A DNA stretch of 64,000 nt, taken from positions 6,839,058-6,903,057 of the forward strand of contig SCHM01000003.1 of assembly GCA_004123355.1 (NCBI GenBank), written 5' to 3'. Below, in pieces: positions 12,792-25,365 of this stretch (its first letter is position 1; each line of letters opens with the position of its first letter). The translations under genes and the position numbers were made by a program. The DNA comes from Amphirosellinia nigrospora. Taxonomy: Eukaryota > Ascomycota > Sordariomycetes > Xylariales > Xylariaceae. The notes under the pieces were generated by a model. The model ran no database searches. It was not told where the DNA came from and saw nothing but the letters and a program-made list of their open reading frames with translations.

Positions 12792-13845
12792 GCCTAACAG
12801 GAAGATTGGCGGTGGCACGGGCGTAGTGTTGGGGGTAAGGGCATAGGAATTAGGCTCAGTATATGTCACGAAATACGTGTACAAATTGCCCACGGTTAAT
12901 ACGAATGCTGTATCTTGCGTGAAGAGATTGTGAGTGTGTTGTTGGTGCCTGGAAGTGAGCGGGTAAAGTGTCCTATAAGAACTACAGAATTCATCAACTA
13001 ATGAGATTTCGTGATGTGAGACTTTGACGTCTCAAAGCGGTCCAAAGTCACTAATAATACCAGGGCCCTGGGTATTATACCTAGCTACCTACCTATATCT
13101 CCAACCACTATCGAGGATACTTGTGTACACTATACTATTGCCCCTCATGTAAACAAAGTCGCCCCTGTTCTAATCTACTAACTACATATCTGTACAGTTC
13201 TTAGTGTTGCAAAAAACCTGTTACCAACAAAGAGTTCCGATCTGATTCTAAATCCCCAAACGTATGAGAAACTTTTCATGTCTATGACACGCCGATAGGT
13301 AGTAGTATAGATAGTACTTTTGTACGCTAAAGCCCCGGCGGGGCAACGGAGGGGAACAGCTACAGGGGTACGTGGTGGTAATTATAAGCTTTGATTGGTG
13401 TCGTTCTCCACACAGGGCGGGGAATAGGTACTCCGGCAACGCCAAGTCAGCAACCATTGCCAAATCAATATTTTTGTTGTTGTCACCCAACCTGCACCTA
13501 TCGACCAGCACATGATACCAATTGACCGCCTCCCTCCAACCCTCGCTGCTCGCTCCCCTATGCGAATACTGCACCACCACCTCTCTAACACCTAGAAACG
13601 CATATCCAGCTTCATATATCGCTAAGCAGCGCGCGTAGAGAAGTCGGACCAAGCTCCAACATTCCAAAGTATCGCTTAATAGCCGCAACCCGCAGCGCCC
13701 GGCCCCTTTCAACGGACAAAGAGATATCCGATTGTTCCAAATCTCCACATCCGATCGACACCAGACCCAAACCACGTCAAGCCGACAACATCGCGTTTTG
13801 TGCGCGCACGTCGGGGCTTTGCCAGATCCCCGATGCTAGAGCATC
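12792..13845. other. Divergent promoter region
   Basis: Lies between the minus-strand peptidase gene and plus-strand STU1, so it should hold both promoters. Near 13078-13107 it has a block related to TACCTACCTATATCTCCA, which recurs near 20829. The 175-codon minus-strand ORF at 13248-13775 has no recognisable content. Confidence 0.5.
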
Positions 13846-16800
13846 ATGGCCGAGAAACTCACCGACGACCAAGTCCAGGGCCTCCTGGCTATCCTGAAGA
13901 AAGACACCACTGTTGATGCCAAGGTCCAGTACGTTACCGTCGTCAAGTCCGGCATCAAGCAGCACAATGTGCCCGATTCTTGCGTCGCGCCTCTCTTCGA
14001 GGGTCTGCGACAGGCCTCCACCTCCCAGCACGCCGCCCTCGTGAACGCCGGCTTCACCGCGCCAACCACCTGCTCACACGCTTGTCGCGCCAAGAACCGA
14101 AGTATCTCCTGAGAGAGGCGAAACAAACCCTGCCCCTCATCGCCGACAAGATGGGCGACCAAAGGACAAGTTCAGGGCCCTAGCCCTGCAAGCCATGGCG
14201 ACTATGTATGCCCACGTCCCCGTCGATGCCGAGAGATTCGTGCGCAATACTGCTATGACCGGCAAGAACCCGAGAGCCAAAGAAACAAGCATGCAATGGT
14301 TACTTCAGGTATGCGCATTCCTCTGGATAATACCTCTACCGGAAATGGAGATTACTAACCCAACATAGATGCATAAAGACTATGCGTTACCATTCCGATC
14401 CTACGTTCCGACATTGATGGAGCTACTAGAAGATGCGGATGGCATGGTGCGGGATGCCGCCAAAGCAACCGTCATTGAACTATTTAGGTGCGTGATAAAT
14501 TTAGGCGTATCAGGCGCTCAAGTGTCTAACAATGCTGTAGGGAAGCGCCGAATGCGGCAAAGTCGGACTTAAAGAAACAATTAAAGAACTTCAAAGTACG
14601 ACCAGCTATAGAATCGGCGATTGTAAAAGAGCTGAACCCTACGAGCGCGAAAGCCGACCCAGAATCTCGTCCGGCGTCAGCTATGCAACATAGACCCAAT
14701 CTGGCTGCAAGCGCCTCGTCCCATATGAGCAGGCCAACCACACCGATGCTCCCAGAAGCCAAGACGGAGTCGGTTGACCCCACCTACGTCAACACCCAAC
14801 GAGAACTTGATGAGATTATTAAGGGTATGCATCAATGGTTCGAAGGGAAAGAGACGGAACAGAACTGGATGAAGCGAGAAGAGAGCATGGCCAAGCTGCG
14901 GAGACTCATCGCCGGGAATGCCTCGACGGACTATCCCGATCTCCTTGTTTCCGGCTGCCGCGGTCTATTAGACGGCATCATCAAAGCTATCATTTCGCTG
15001 CGGACAAGCTTGTCCAAGGAGGGTTGCGCTTTGGTTCAGGATCTAGCCATTACCTTCGGCCCCGGAATTGATCCAATGGTGGAGTTACTGATGCAAACCT
15101 TCATCAAGCTTTGCGCTGCGACGAAAAAAATAACCTCGCAACTGGGCAACTTGGCGGTTGATACACTTGTTGGCAGGACAACATACACAGTTAGGATCAT
15201 GCAACATATATGGGTGCTTGTCAAGACAAGAATGTTCAACCGCGGGTGTACGCAACTGGGTGGCTTAAGACTTTGCTAAAGAAAGAGTCTCAACACAAGA
15301 ACCACCTCGAACATGGCGGAGGCGTAGACTTAATTGAGAAATGCATCAAAAAAGGCCTCAATGATCCGAACCCCGGTGTCCGAGAGAAGATGCGGTCCAC
15401 ATACTGGGTCTTTGCGAGCATTTGGCAGATTAGAGCCGAAACACTCATGGATGGCCTCGAGTCTACTGCACAAAAGCTACTCCAGAAGGATTCGCACAAT
15501 CCAAACGCGCCCAAAAAGACGGAACCAACTGCTCGCCCTGGCCTGGGTCTTTCTAAAAGCACCATGGGTAGCTCCAAGCCCTCATTACGGGAGACGATGA
15601 TGGCACAGAAGAGGGCTTTAACCACGAAAAACCTTCCAGCAAGGCCTGGGTCCGCAATGGCCACAATATCTCCAGCACGGGGAGTTCCAGCGACCTCAGG
15701 CACTTCATCAACGCAGCCTGAACCTCACCCACGTCCAAAGTCCTCTATGAAATCACACGGCGGTATGTCTGTGGCGCCCATGCGACCAGCTAGAAAACGG
15801 CCGGAGATAGCAGCCCGACCCGCCACGGCAGGACCATATTCAGTCCGAACACATGACGGGCCATCTGCGGAACGGTCAAGTCCGGAAAGCATCAGGTCTA
15901 AAACCATAACCCCAAGACGATATCAGGGTCGCCTAGGAGGACGGCACCGAGAACTCGCCCCGGTCATGCTACAACTGCAAGTGAATCGAGTGCCAGCTCT
16001 CATACACCGTCAAAAGCGCCAGTAAACAAATCTGTCGCTTCTCCACGGCCCAGCCCTGCCAAAGCCAAAACAACCCTTGGTCATGTTCCATCATGTAGTC
16101 CGTGCAAAGATGAGCATCTCACATTTGTTGCTGCGGCGTCTATTGAGAACTTGAACGAGAGCCTGCAACCATCTTCGCCCGAAATTATTGTGTCACCGCA
16201 GGACGAGCCTCCTGAGCCTCCTCTTGTTACTCAAACTCCTTCACTCCAAGTTATTTCTTCCCACAGGTCGATCCTATCTCATCACCGGATCCTCCGGCAG
16301 AAATTATTTCTTCGCCGCGGACCGATCCTCCCCTAACGATAGAATCGCAAAAGGACGAAAATGTGTTCCCGCCAAATCCACTCGAAACAACAATGTCGAA
16401 GCTAGTAAAAGTGTACGAAGACCCCTTCATCGAAGATGAGACGACATCGAAGCCACAGTTAGATAAGCCTACTGAGCGACCTGCACTCGAGGACATCCCG
16501 GTCAACGAAGATGTAGCCAAGCTTTCTCAAGCGCCGGCAGAAATCAATGGCGCAACCCCACCTTGTTCTCCCGATAAGACACGTCAGAATTCTCGTCTTC
16601 TCGATAGCGGTATCGCCCGCGTGAAAGGCAGGTCCTTGGATGTGCATGGCTTCCGCAAGTTGCAGAGTCTAATCCGTGAAAACAAATTACCTTTCGCCGA
16701 CGACAAGTTTGACGCCCTCTTAATAGGATTGTTTGAGTATCTTGAGTCCCCCTCGACGGTCTTTCTTCTCAGAAGGTACAAGACGTCAAAGCACAAGTCC

Positions 16801-17320
16801 TTGCTACCATAAAACTTATGCTTAAGTTGCATAGCGAGAACTTCCAACCTCATGTCTCGCGGGGTCTAGAGGCATTGCTACGCACGCGAAGCTCTTACGA
16901 TGCTCGTACGCACATTGTAGCTGGCCTCGAACTCCTTGCTGATGAACTGGTACACATCGGTGATGCGCCGAGGTCACCGTAACAATGACGCGCTCCCTTG
17001 GGCAGATGGACCTTGACACGGTAGGTTACCGTGGCCTGAGCATGGGCTTACATGTCTTGAAGGAACTTATCGACTCCCGCCCTTCCTACATCCCCACGGA
17101 GCGCGAAATCGCCGGTCTCACCAGCCTTGCGAGTCGGTGTCTAGAAAGCAAAGAGAGCGGCGTGCGCATGGACGCGGTCCAATTATGTGTCGCGCTTCAC
17201 GCACGCCTCGGCGATGCCAGGTTCTGGGAATCCATGAAGACGGTCCGCGAAGACCCAAAGAGCCTAATTACGTATTACGTCGTCAAGCGCCAGCGGGAGA
17301 CCAGAAACACTCCTAGCTAG
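13846..17320 (+). CDS. STU1: STU1, CLASP-family microtubule stabiliser
   Basis: Microtubule-binding CLASP protein that promotes polymerisation at kinetochores and the spindle. The start MAEKLTDDQVQGLLAIL matches fungal Stu1. An N-terminal TOG domain covers about residues 1-230. It includes NHLLTRLSRQEPKYL and SYVPTLMELLEDADGMVRD. A second, CLASP_N TOG-like domain lies at about 14800-15470 (VRIMQHIW, VYATGWLKTLL, NPGVREKMRSTYWVFASIW). A Ser/Pro-rich basic linker follows, then a conserved C-terminal helical domain (GLEALLRTRSSYDART to the stop at 17318-17320). Introns 14309-14368 and 14488-14540 both have CTAAC branch sites. Frame breaks occur near 14060, 14162, 15190, 15930-16020, 16262, 16770 and 16975. 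STU1 is essential in budding yeast, so so many breaks in an otherwise well conserved gene point to consensus errors rather than loss. Confidence 0.93.
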
Positions 17321-20035
17321 AAAACGATGTGCTGGTATTTGTGCTGGTGGTATTTTCTCCCCATTTCAATGTTTTGGTGGTTCGCTTCAGCCATATTTCG
17401 GCTACTTTTCAGAGGTCGTTGATCTGCTACTATGAAGCGCTGGTTAGTCATGCGCTGACAGGAGCCGGCGTACAAACTCTACGGTGCAACAACTCTTGTT
17501 CTTGTTCTTGGTACCCTGTCTCCTCAAAAGGTAATGAAAAGGGGGATAGGACGGCGTTCAAAGGAAAGGTTGGTGGGACAAGGCGGCGTTCCCTGGGCTG
17601 ACTGATACCTCAGTAGCCTTGTTCTTATGGTAGTAGGGCTTTCCTTGGGATTTTGGGAGTGGGGGGTTAAGGGAAAGGGAGAAAAGAAAAGGGCTGTTTG
17701 ACTGATACACGCGTATAACTCCTTGTAATCATAGATAAACAGCGCTCTGTTCATTGTTAGTCTAGCTTTTTCCAGTTCTATTGAGAATACCCGAAAGAAA
17801 GATACCCCCTGTGTTAGTTCTACGTAATTTTGCTTAAGGTCTGGTGAATATGCTTAACGAAGGTGAAGAATATGTAAGGTTGTCTTATTGATATTGAAGT
17901 GGTAAGGGTGAATGTTAGGGACACATGGCGTAGCATTGAGGTGGTTTATTATTGTTTTTATAGATGTAGTCTTATTTGTTCTCTTCCTATTGATTTACTG
18001 AATCAGGAACTCAGTGACTCCTCATTATCGACGATATGCCCTGCACGACCGGACTTCCGCGTCCGTCATTGCCGGTGATGACCAGACAGTATATCTGTCA
18101 GATCGCAGCTATATAATAACACATAAGTTTGAGCCGGGGACGATAGTAACATAGGGATGAACGGGAAGAGAGAGGCGGGTGTTAAAGCTTTCTTACATGC
18201 AACTCGTAGTCATTACCGTAATTCCGATTGCAGAAATGGACCAGCTTCTCCTCGTCGATGCGCGAAGCTGCAAACGTCACTGATTCTTTTTCGCCAGACG
18301 ACGAGGACTGAAGTCTCCTGTGTCGGAAGAGCCGGAACCACCTTGTGAAGCAGGTTCCTCTGGGAGGTAGAATAACGGGGAGAACTGGCCCCTCGGCGAC
18401 CGCCGCCGAAACGGGATATAGAAGTGACGCCTAGTGTTATATATATTAGGCATTATGTATGGGGGCCGATGAAAAATACTTGGCCTGACACATGCGTATG
18501 GCAGTAAATATTGAATAGAGACATGGATTGACATTCAGATTTAGGGGCAGTCGCAAAATCGCTTTCCATCTCTAGACGGGCGACCTGCTATATATAATCC
18601 CTTTCAATTAAGGCTCTGATGGCTGCATGACTCCTGCATAGGGCTTTCAGCTCCATTCAAAGGGATACCGCCAATGACGACTTGAAAATATATATAAAAC
18701 CGCGACAAAAGGGAGGCCGGGGGCCACACACCTCACACGACACGGCCGCCCCGTGTCTACCTCAGTTTCCTGTTCGAGACCTTTGTCACGAGAATTTTGA
18801 TTGGCGCGTACGGGCCCTGCAGCATCGGGCGTAGGACTATCGCTTCCTCTATGTATATAGATGACGTTGGAGTCATCCACCCATCTTCCTGCAGGCTGTA
18901 ATGAAAAGATCCTCAAGGATGACACTGTTTGGGTCTACGCCGGTGGTCGACGATTGAGAATCGGAATTTGAGACTGCATGCACTAGATCGACGAGACAAG
19001 GGCGGCGGCAATTGACATTGCCGATCGAGGCCATGGGAGAAATACTTTTAGCTCCACGCCACTGAAACTGTCAGTGCTTTGTGTATCGTAAATGCGGCGC
19101 CGTTGATGCGCCAAAGCAAGGGATACTGGCCGAATACTTACCTGTCTTCCTATGCATATGGTATATTAAGGGGTTGGGTGATTACCAACTCTTCCCCTTA
19201 CCTCGGTACGAGGTGCCCCGACCAACTATTCAGGTAGTAGAGGTATGTGATTAATTGATCCGACTGTGATGAAGTTCTGTAGAGAAAAGAGCTCATAACC
19301 ACTTGAGCCTGATATGACGAGTAAGATGGTAAATTAGAACTATCTAGCTATCTACTTTTACAGACCTATATGGTTCTGCCTTCTTTATCCTTATGCATAT
19401 GCGCAATATGTATAGAACTGCCTGTCTCTGTTAGATCATCCAATTTACTTAGGTAGCCTAAATAAAATCTCAACAATTCCGTTTCCCTGAATACAGTAAA
19501 CTAGTAGAATCAACATACCGATAGCCAAACGGAGGCCCAACGGCTAAGAAAGGGACCGCACCGCCACGTCCCGCATAATAAATCAGCATAAACTCTCGAA
19601 CCGAGTTGTTAATATTGCTTAGTACATGGGTCTTGTTTATAAGTTAAAGGGAAAATAAAGAGATATACAATAATATTGACTAAATACAATGTTATTGTCA
19701 TTAAAAAAAGACAAGAACACAACCGAACAAAGCTTCATAGCATACAAACTGACACCTTTGTTTGTTTACTTTGTATCGTGATTGCTGTGAATCTGTATAT
19801 ATGCAGCCAATACCATTATGATTAGGCGCCTATTCAACGACCATCAACACTAAAATAACAAATTATACTCATTTAAATACCCCGAGTTATTATACACGAC
19901 TCATATAACAAGCGCCAAATATATCTAATAACCCTACGAGCTTCATATCCTGTCGGATTTGATTCAAGCCACTAACCCAAAATTTCCACAAACCTTCTCA
20001 CCCACTAACAGGTGAGTTAGCAAACAGAATTCATA
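17321..20035. other. Long intergenic region, AT-rich toward the right
   Basis: 2.7 kb without a supported gene. The stretch from about 19300 to 20030 is clearly AT-rich, with no long ORFs. Short minus-strand ORFs near 18277-18925 lack recognisable motifs. Confidence 0.5.
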
Positions 20036-20449
20036 ATGTGTAAGACCATTCAGATAGTCTACATCAAATGCGAGTGTCGCAGATGCATCAACGCGGCGCC
20101 CGACGACCGGCGTAGCGGCAGCTATTACCCCCATTACGCAACCAACCTAGTCAGCATCGACGGACCTCCTGGCTACAGCTACAAGACGGTAAGCTTAGAA
20201 GACAAATGCCCTAGTGCCGTTTTGAACGAGATGGGACATTGGGAGTCTTGCGACAACCGTCCCGGGACACTGACAAGGTTACTATGTGGTGTGGCACTGC
20301 CGAAACCCAACCAGGTAGGCGTATCTGCCCGGAGTGTGTCGACATTTGTATGGCGCCGCCGCAACTTCGGCCAGCTTGAACAGGGGGGCGAGAGAAACGA
20401 GGCACGTCGGGTTTTTAATTACTCGGCGTCCCATCTATTTCACCCTTGA
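20036..20449 (+). CDS. Possible small cysteine-containing protein
   Basis: 137-codon ORF flanked by AT-rich DNA. The N-terminus MCKTIQIVYIKCECRRC recalls a loose class of small fungal proteins that open with MCK...Y.KC and carry a later CP...C cluster; here KCPSAV...WESC follows. The base composition of the ORF is richer in GC than its surroundings, which favours a real coding sequence. No signal peptide is evident. The last 40 codons look less protein-like, so an unrecognised intron may end the true frame earlier. I cannot assign a function. Confidence 0.35.
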   Translation: MCKTIQIVYIKCECRRCINAAPDDRRSGSYYPHYATNLVSIDGPPGYSYKTVSLEDKCPSAVLNEMGHWESCDNRPGTLTRLLCGVALPKPNQVGVSARSVSTFVWRRRNFGQLEQGGERNEARRVFNYSASHLFHP

Positions 20450-21715
20450 CAAACTTCATCAGTAAGTTGTTAAAGTTGATAATGCAGGCAATATACTTGT
20501 ATTATTATTGTTTTTGTGACCTTTTTACTTCCTTACTTGTACTTTTTAGTCATGGTAAAGATAAATATTTTTATTTATTCCCTTTTCTCATTTATGTTTA
20601 TGCTCCTTTTGTTTGAACAAGATTTTTTACCTTTAAATAAATCTGACGGAGTGCGATGATTTGAAGTATAATGCAGTTCTGCAAACTAAGTTTACAAAAA
20701 ACACTTTATGCCGTGTGGTAGCTTTTACGAGTGCGTGCCTTAGGTACTTTCGCGATTTCATTATCAAGCTGAGGTTTTAGGTATACATGTATATAGCAAG
20801 AGAGTGATAAGTTCGGAACAAATATCTCCCTACCTATATCTCCAGCCACCCGTGAGGTTAAAGATTATAAGGTCAGGTGCGGACCTGCTTGATCAGCAAT
20901 ATAGTAGATAACGTATTCTTTTATGAACAATTGATTTGAGACTATCTGAGAAACTGCGTAGCGCCCACCGTGTGAAGACACTCAAACCCCATTCTACACG
21001 TTAACTGACCCATGAGATGGAGAACTGATATCATAAAATAGTTCTGTGAGCCGCGATATGTAATCGTGCAATTCATATATTAAGACGACTCTTGGTCGCT
21101 CGACTGGATCGGCACAGTAGCCGAGCGTCGCGCCGCGTTACATCCGGCCGTCGGGTGCCTGGCGCAAGAACGCCGGATTTGCACGTGGCAATTGACATGA
21201 GCAACTGGTTGGTCTCGAAACCGCGTAACATGAAAGCCAAATCTCACTCTCCCAGATGGAAGAGCTAACACCAACCTGTCGTCCGATAACAACAACGACG
21301 CCCCTGGTCAGCCAGCCCCCGGTATTCAGCGCGCAGTCCCGCAATTGAGCTGAGGCGGTTGGGCGAATTGGCCTCTCAGAGGGCTTATCTCGAGCATGTG
21401 GGGATGTCGAGGACGAGGGTCTTGGCGGCCCCTGGTCAACAAGCTTCCTATCTCGTCATTGGGTCCCTCGCGAGCTACCTATTCGAGCAAAGCTTCGGTC
21501 TGCGTATCCCAGCTGCTCGGGTCTAGTGTAGATCGAAGACGGGTAATTTTTTTTACTGTAAAGAGCTGATCTTTCTCTCCCCGAGGGGCGAAAGATAAAA
21601 TAAATAAATAAATACATGTCGCCGGCACTGTTCAGCTAGCTTCTCGTAGACTATTACCGCTCCTTCTTCCGCGGTGTCGCTACTTCGTGATCCTCTTGTC
21701 TGTCTGTTGTTCAAG
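20450..21715. other. Intergenic region
   Basis: AT-rich left part, then the promoter of the RNase T2 gene. At 20829-20849 it repeats a sequence also found near 13085. No gene seen. Confidence 0.5.
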
Positions 21716-22590
21716 ATGTCTGTCGCGCGACGAGTCTTCGCCCTCGCGGCGTTCTCCCAGGGCGTTCTTGGTGGGCTTTACCCTGGATTGAGCACCGCCA
21801 ACCACACGTGCAATCTCGGTAAGCGCACAGAAGAGTCTGGCCTCAACTTGGACCTTCGTGATAAGGGAGAACTAATGCTTCAATTGCAGTGGAGCCCGTG
21901 CTCTCGTGCTCGGACGGCGCGCAGGCCGGACTCGTAGATTCCTGCTGTGCCGAGACCTATGGAGGCTTGATCGTAAGGACACCCCGTCGTCGCAAGGGAG
22001 CGGAGAGAGAATTAAGCTCAAGCGCCTGAATCTTGGGACCGCGCTGACGACTTGGGTGAAATCGTAGCTACAAACTCAGTTCTGGAACACCTATACGGGT
22101 CGTGAGTCCGCGGGACAGCTGCTCCCCAAGGACTCGTGGACAATCCACGGCCTGTGGCCTGGTGAGTTACTCACATTCTCACGAACAAAAGTAGATGATT
22201 CAGGTGCTAACGCCTGCTGGGCTTACAGACTTCTGCAATGGTATGCGAATCCAAACGTCCGCGGTCACACTTCATAGGGTTGTCTAACATACTTTGTCAA
22301 GGATCATACACGCAATACTGCGACCTAAAGTAAGAGAACGCACCAAGGACAGCGAGCTGTGGAGAAATAACTAATCCATGAACTCAGGCGCCAATACGAC
22401 CCGCTCCCGTCCCCAAACACCACGACCGGCACACCAGCCGGCAAGCCCGTGAAGCCGTGGAAGGGGGAGCCCATCTCCGACTACATCAAGCGGTTCCAGA
22501 AATACGACCTACTAGCCTTCATGAACAAGTACGAGCCCTCCTTTCCTCACCATTCTCCCTCCCCGAGCCATCCCTATTCACATTCCCAAA

Positions 22591-22637
<47 letters not shown>

Positions 22638-23175
22638 CGCCCCCAACGTTCCTAACCCATTTTCCCACAGATACTGGACAGGCCTAAACCAACCAAGCTG
22701 GTACCTCTGGGCGCACGAGTTCAGCAAGCACGCGACGTGCTTCAGCAGCTTCGACACGGAGTGCTACGGCCCAGCCTACACGCGGCACGAGGAGGTGACG
22801 GACTTCTTCGGCACCGTCGTCGCGTACTACCAGAACCTGCCCACGTGGCGCTGGCTGTCCGACGGCGGCATCACGCCCTCCAACACGACTGCCTACGCCG
22901 TGGCGGACATCCAGGGCGCCCTCAAGGCCCAGTTCGGAAAGGTGCCCTACGTCGGCTGCAGCGGACCCCGGTATAACGAGACGGCGGCCGGCAAGGGGTC
23001 CAAGGATAACGGGTTCACCGTCCTCAGCGAGATGTGGTACTACTACCACGTCCGCGGCCGCGTGCAGCGCGTCCAGGGCGAGCCCGTCGATGCGAGTGGT
23101 AGCGTTACGAGTTGCGCCACGACGCCCGGCGCCGTCTGGTATTATGAGCGCACTCCTTATTCCGTCGCTCAATAG
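21716..23175 (+). CDS. Secreted ribonuclease T2
   Basis: Extracellular or vacuolar RNase T2 that cleaves single-stranded RNA through a 2',3'-cyclic phosphate. The start MSVARRVFALAAFSQGVLGG is a signal peptide. Both catalytic CAS motifs are present: WTIHGLWPD at about 22137-22161, completed by the next exon, and WAHEFSKHATC at about 22708-22740. Numerous cysteines fit the disulphide pattern. Seven exons join in frame without any break: 21716-21818, 21890-21972, 22068-22161, 22229-22240, 22302-22329, 22388-22528 and 22671-23175. Exon 4 is only 12 nt and exon 5 only 28 nt. The sixth intron carries a CA/TA microsatellite. The C-terminal part beyond the core is moderately extended. One of the cleanest genes in the window. 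Confidence 0.95.
22592..22636. repeat. CA/TA microsatellite within an RNase T2 intron
   Basis: About fifteen CA units run directly into seven AT units, inside the intron 22529-22670. It lies upstream of the polypyrimidine tract, so the splice signals are intact. Confidence 0.95.
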
Positions 23176-23440
23176 ACTGGAGGAGTGGGTATTTCCCGCC
23201 TTTGGCCTGTCGCATTTGATGATGTCGGATAAAACGGTGTCTTTAGAGCCGAAGCGTCGATCACGCCTAATGATAATCATGTAGTCGTTACGAATATAGA
23301 AATAAAAATTCCATTCTTGTGGACTATTATATGCACTTCTCCATCGCCAATTGTTTTTTTTATCGTACAAGCCCGATGCCCTGGCCAGATGCTCCTCCAA
23401 CGCCGATTTAGTGCAATGCAATCTCCACGCCTGCCTGTAC

Positions 23441-24847
23441 CTACTCGTCGTCGCCAAGCTCCTCAACCCGAGGAGCCACGTACCCAGCCCTTTGATGCGG
23501 AGCCGTCTGTACCTGGGTTTCGGTTGCTGTCGTCATGGCAGTAGCTGGAGCAGCTTCGCCTATTGTGCCTGCGAAGTGAGCGGCTGACTCCGAGTTCATA
23601 CCGGCCTTCTTCTTCTTTTTCTTGGGTTTCGTGGTCTAGCGTGTATGTTAGTCTTCTTGTCACTCCTTCCACGTGCGCTTGTGGATACTGACCTCATGCC
23701 AAGCCCAGACGGGCCGGAAACTATCCATAAAGGACACGTCTTCCCATAGATTGGGGTACAGCCATAATCCGGGGGAAGCGACGAAGTAGGTGACGCAGAA
23801 CAGGATAACGCGGAAGATAGCCATGAGGAAGAAGAGACCGAGAAGTCCTAAGAAACCCCAGCTGATATAGTAGACGCCCTGTCGCAGAACAAGTGGCCAC
23901 AGAGGATACAGGACGACCAAGAAGATGACTACCAGGGCGAGAGCGGCGTAAACCTTGCGCATGATCTGGCTACCTTCGTACAACCATACGTAGTACATGT
24001 CATCGCCAGCCTCCTGTTGAGGCTCTACCTTAACAGTCCATAGACCCTTTGGCGTTTCCCCTTTCTTGGGGGGCTCATGATTATGTCCCTCGTGAGGGTC
24101 GACCTTATTGACTCGCAGGGCCAGCATAGACATAGGGAGGAGCTTGAACGTGTTCTCTAGCGATGCGCGGTCTTTGATCTCGGGTAGCGCAGGGTTCTTG
24201 GAACGGGCCTTTGCGTACGCGGGGGATTGTAGGGCTCGGAGGGCTCTCTTAACTAACGGTGGGGTTAGATGCTGAAGTGTAGAAAATATCTAGCCACCAC
24301 ATACCTCTGAACATGTCTTTGCGCTCTCCATTCATGATGCAGGTCCGTGGTTTCAACGGCTGGCCACGCAGGAAGTTGGCAAGCGCGATAGCGACGGGGT
24401 TCGGCGGGCCAGGTCTGATAGGTTGAGGTTGTCCCGGAGGGGGCATGCCAGGTCGCATTCCCGGCGGCGGTCCTGGTCGTCCCTGAGGGCCGCCCTGAGG
24501 GCCGCCTTGAGGGCCTCCTGGGGGCCTCCTCCTTGGCCTTGCTGCATCTGTTGCTGTTGCATTTGTTGCATCTGCTGGATCTGGGCCATCCGTTGGGCCT
24601 TGATGTGTTCGACGAACTGGGGGACGGTCATGCCATGTTTCTGGGCTTCGGCAGCGAGCTGGGCTTGCATCGCCTGTATCTGCTGAGGCGTGGGCATAGG
24701 CATTCCGTTGGGGCCCATCGGCATCTGTCCAGGACCACCAGGGCCGCCAGGACCAGGAGGACCGCCCGGAGGACCGAAGGGAGGACCGCCAGGACCAGGA
24801 CCATTAGGCCCTCCAGGTCCCGCGGGACCAGCGTTGGGGTTTTGCAT
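23441..24847 (-). CDS. SEC62: SEC62, ER protein translocation subunit
   Basis: Subunit of the Sec62/63 complex that helps post-translational import into the endoplasmic reticulum. The N-terminus is very rich in Gly, Pro and Met, then Gln-rich (about residues 1-120). The conserved core follows: VAIALANFLRGQPLK, RTCIMNGERKDMFR, KRALRALQSPAY and ENTFKLLPMSMLALRV. Two transmembrane segments come next (near 23930-23870 and 23860-23800). They are followed by LWLYPNLWEDVSFMDSFRPVWAW. The last exon encodes a Lys-rich patch and an acidic tail ending at 23441. Introns are complement 24253-24306 and 23636-23692. One base appears to be missing in a C run near 24520. Identity is secure. SEC62 is essential in yeast, so the break is probably a consensus error. 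Confidence 0.93.
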
Positions 24848-25365
24848 GGCTTGCTCCTACGGCTACGTTGCGCGCTGCTTGCGAGTGTTCTGGCGCTGCG
24901 ACTGATGGAAGTACAAGTCTTGGACAATAGAGGTAGGGTGCAAAACACAAAGGAGGTTTTGGGTGAAGGAGTGGGTGACTATCGCATGGGAGAAGCCACG
25001 CCTATTGTTCCACGACGCAATTCTAATTTACATGGATGATGGAGTTAACAACCTGTCATTTATGAACCTTGGCATTGCGACCCGCAATGGATGGAGGGGT
25101 CCGTTTATTGGCCATGTATTGTTTTATCAGTAATATCACTGTGCGGAGACGTACCTAAGTAAAGGATGTGTATGCTCTAACTGGAGGTTCAAAGAACCCG
25201 TCAGCGGCGGCAACAGAGCCGGAAAATGGTGGGGTAGGTAGGTACTAGCTATTAAACTTGAAGTCCTCTCGAGAACGTCAATCGTAGATCTCCATTTATT
25301 TTGATAAGATTGCGAAATCACAGCTTGTTGCCTAGCTTTAATTCGGTAGTTCTCCCTTGGAAAAT
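24848..25365. other. Divergent promoter region
   Basis: Lies between the start of SEC62 (minus) and the HET gene (plus). No coding feature; a TACC-type motif occurs near 25230. Confidence 0.5.

Noticed and set aside
13248-13775. 175-codon minus-strand ORF upstream of STU1
   Set aside because: It has no recognisable motif and sits in the promoter/5' leader region of STU1; composition looks non-coding.
22684-23466. 260-codon minus-strand ORF
   Set aside because: It lies antisense to the well-supported last exon of RNase T2 and is a by-product of GC-rich third positions.
24533-25039. 168-codon plus-strand ORF
   Set aside because: Antisense to the Gly/Pro/Gln-rich N-terminus of SEC62; Leu/Arg-rich shadow only.
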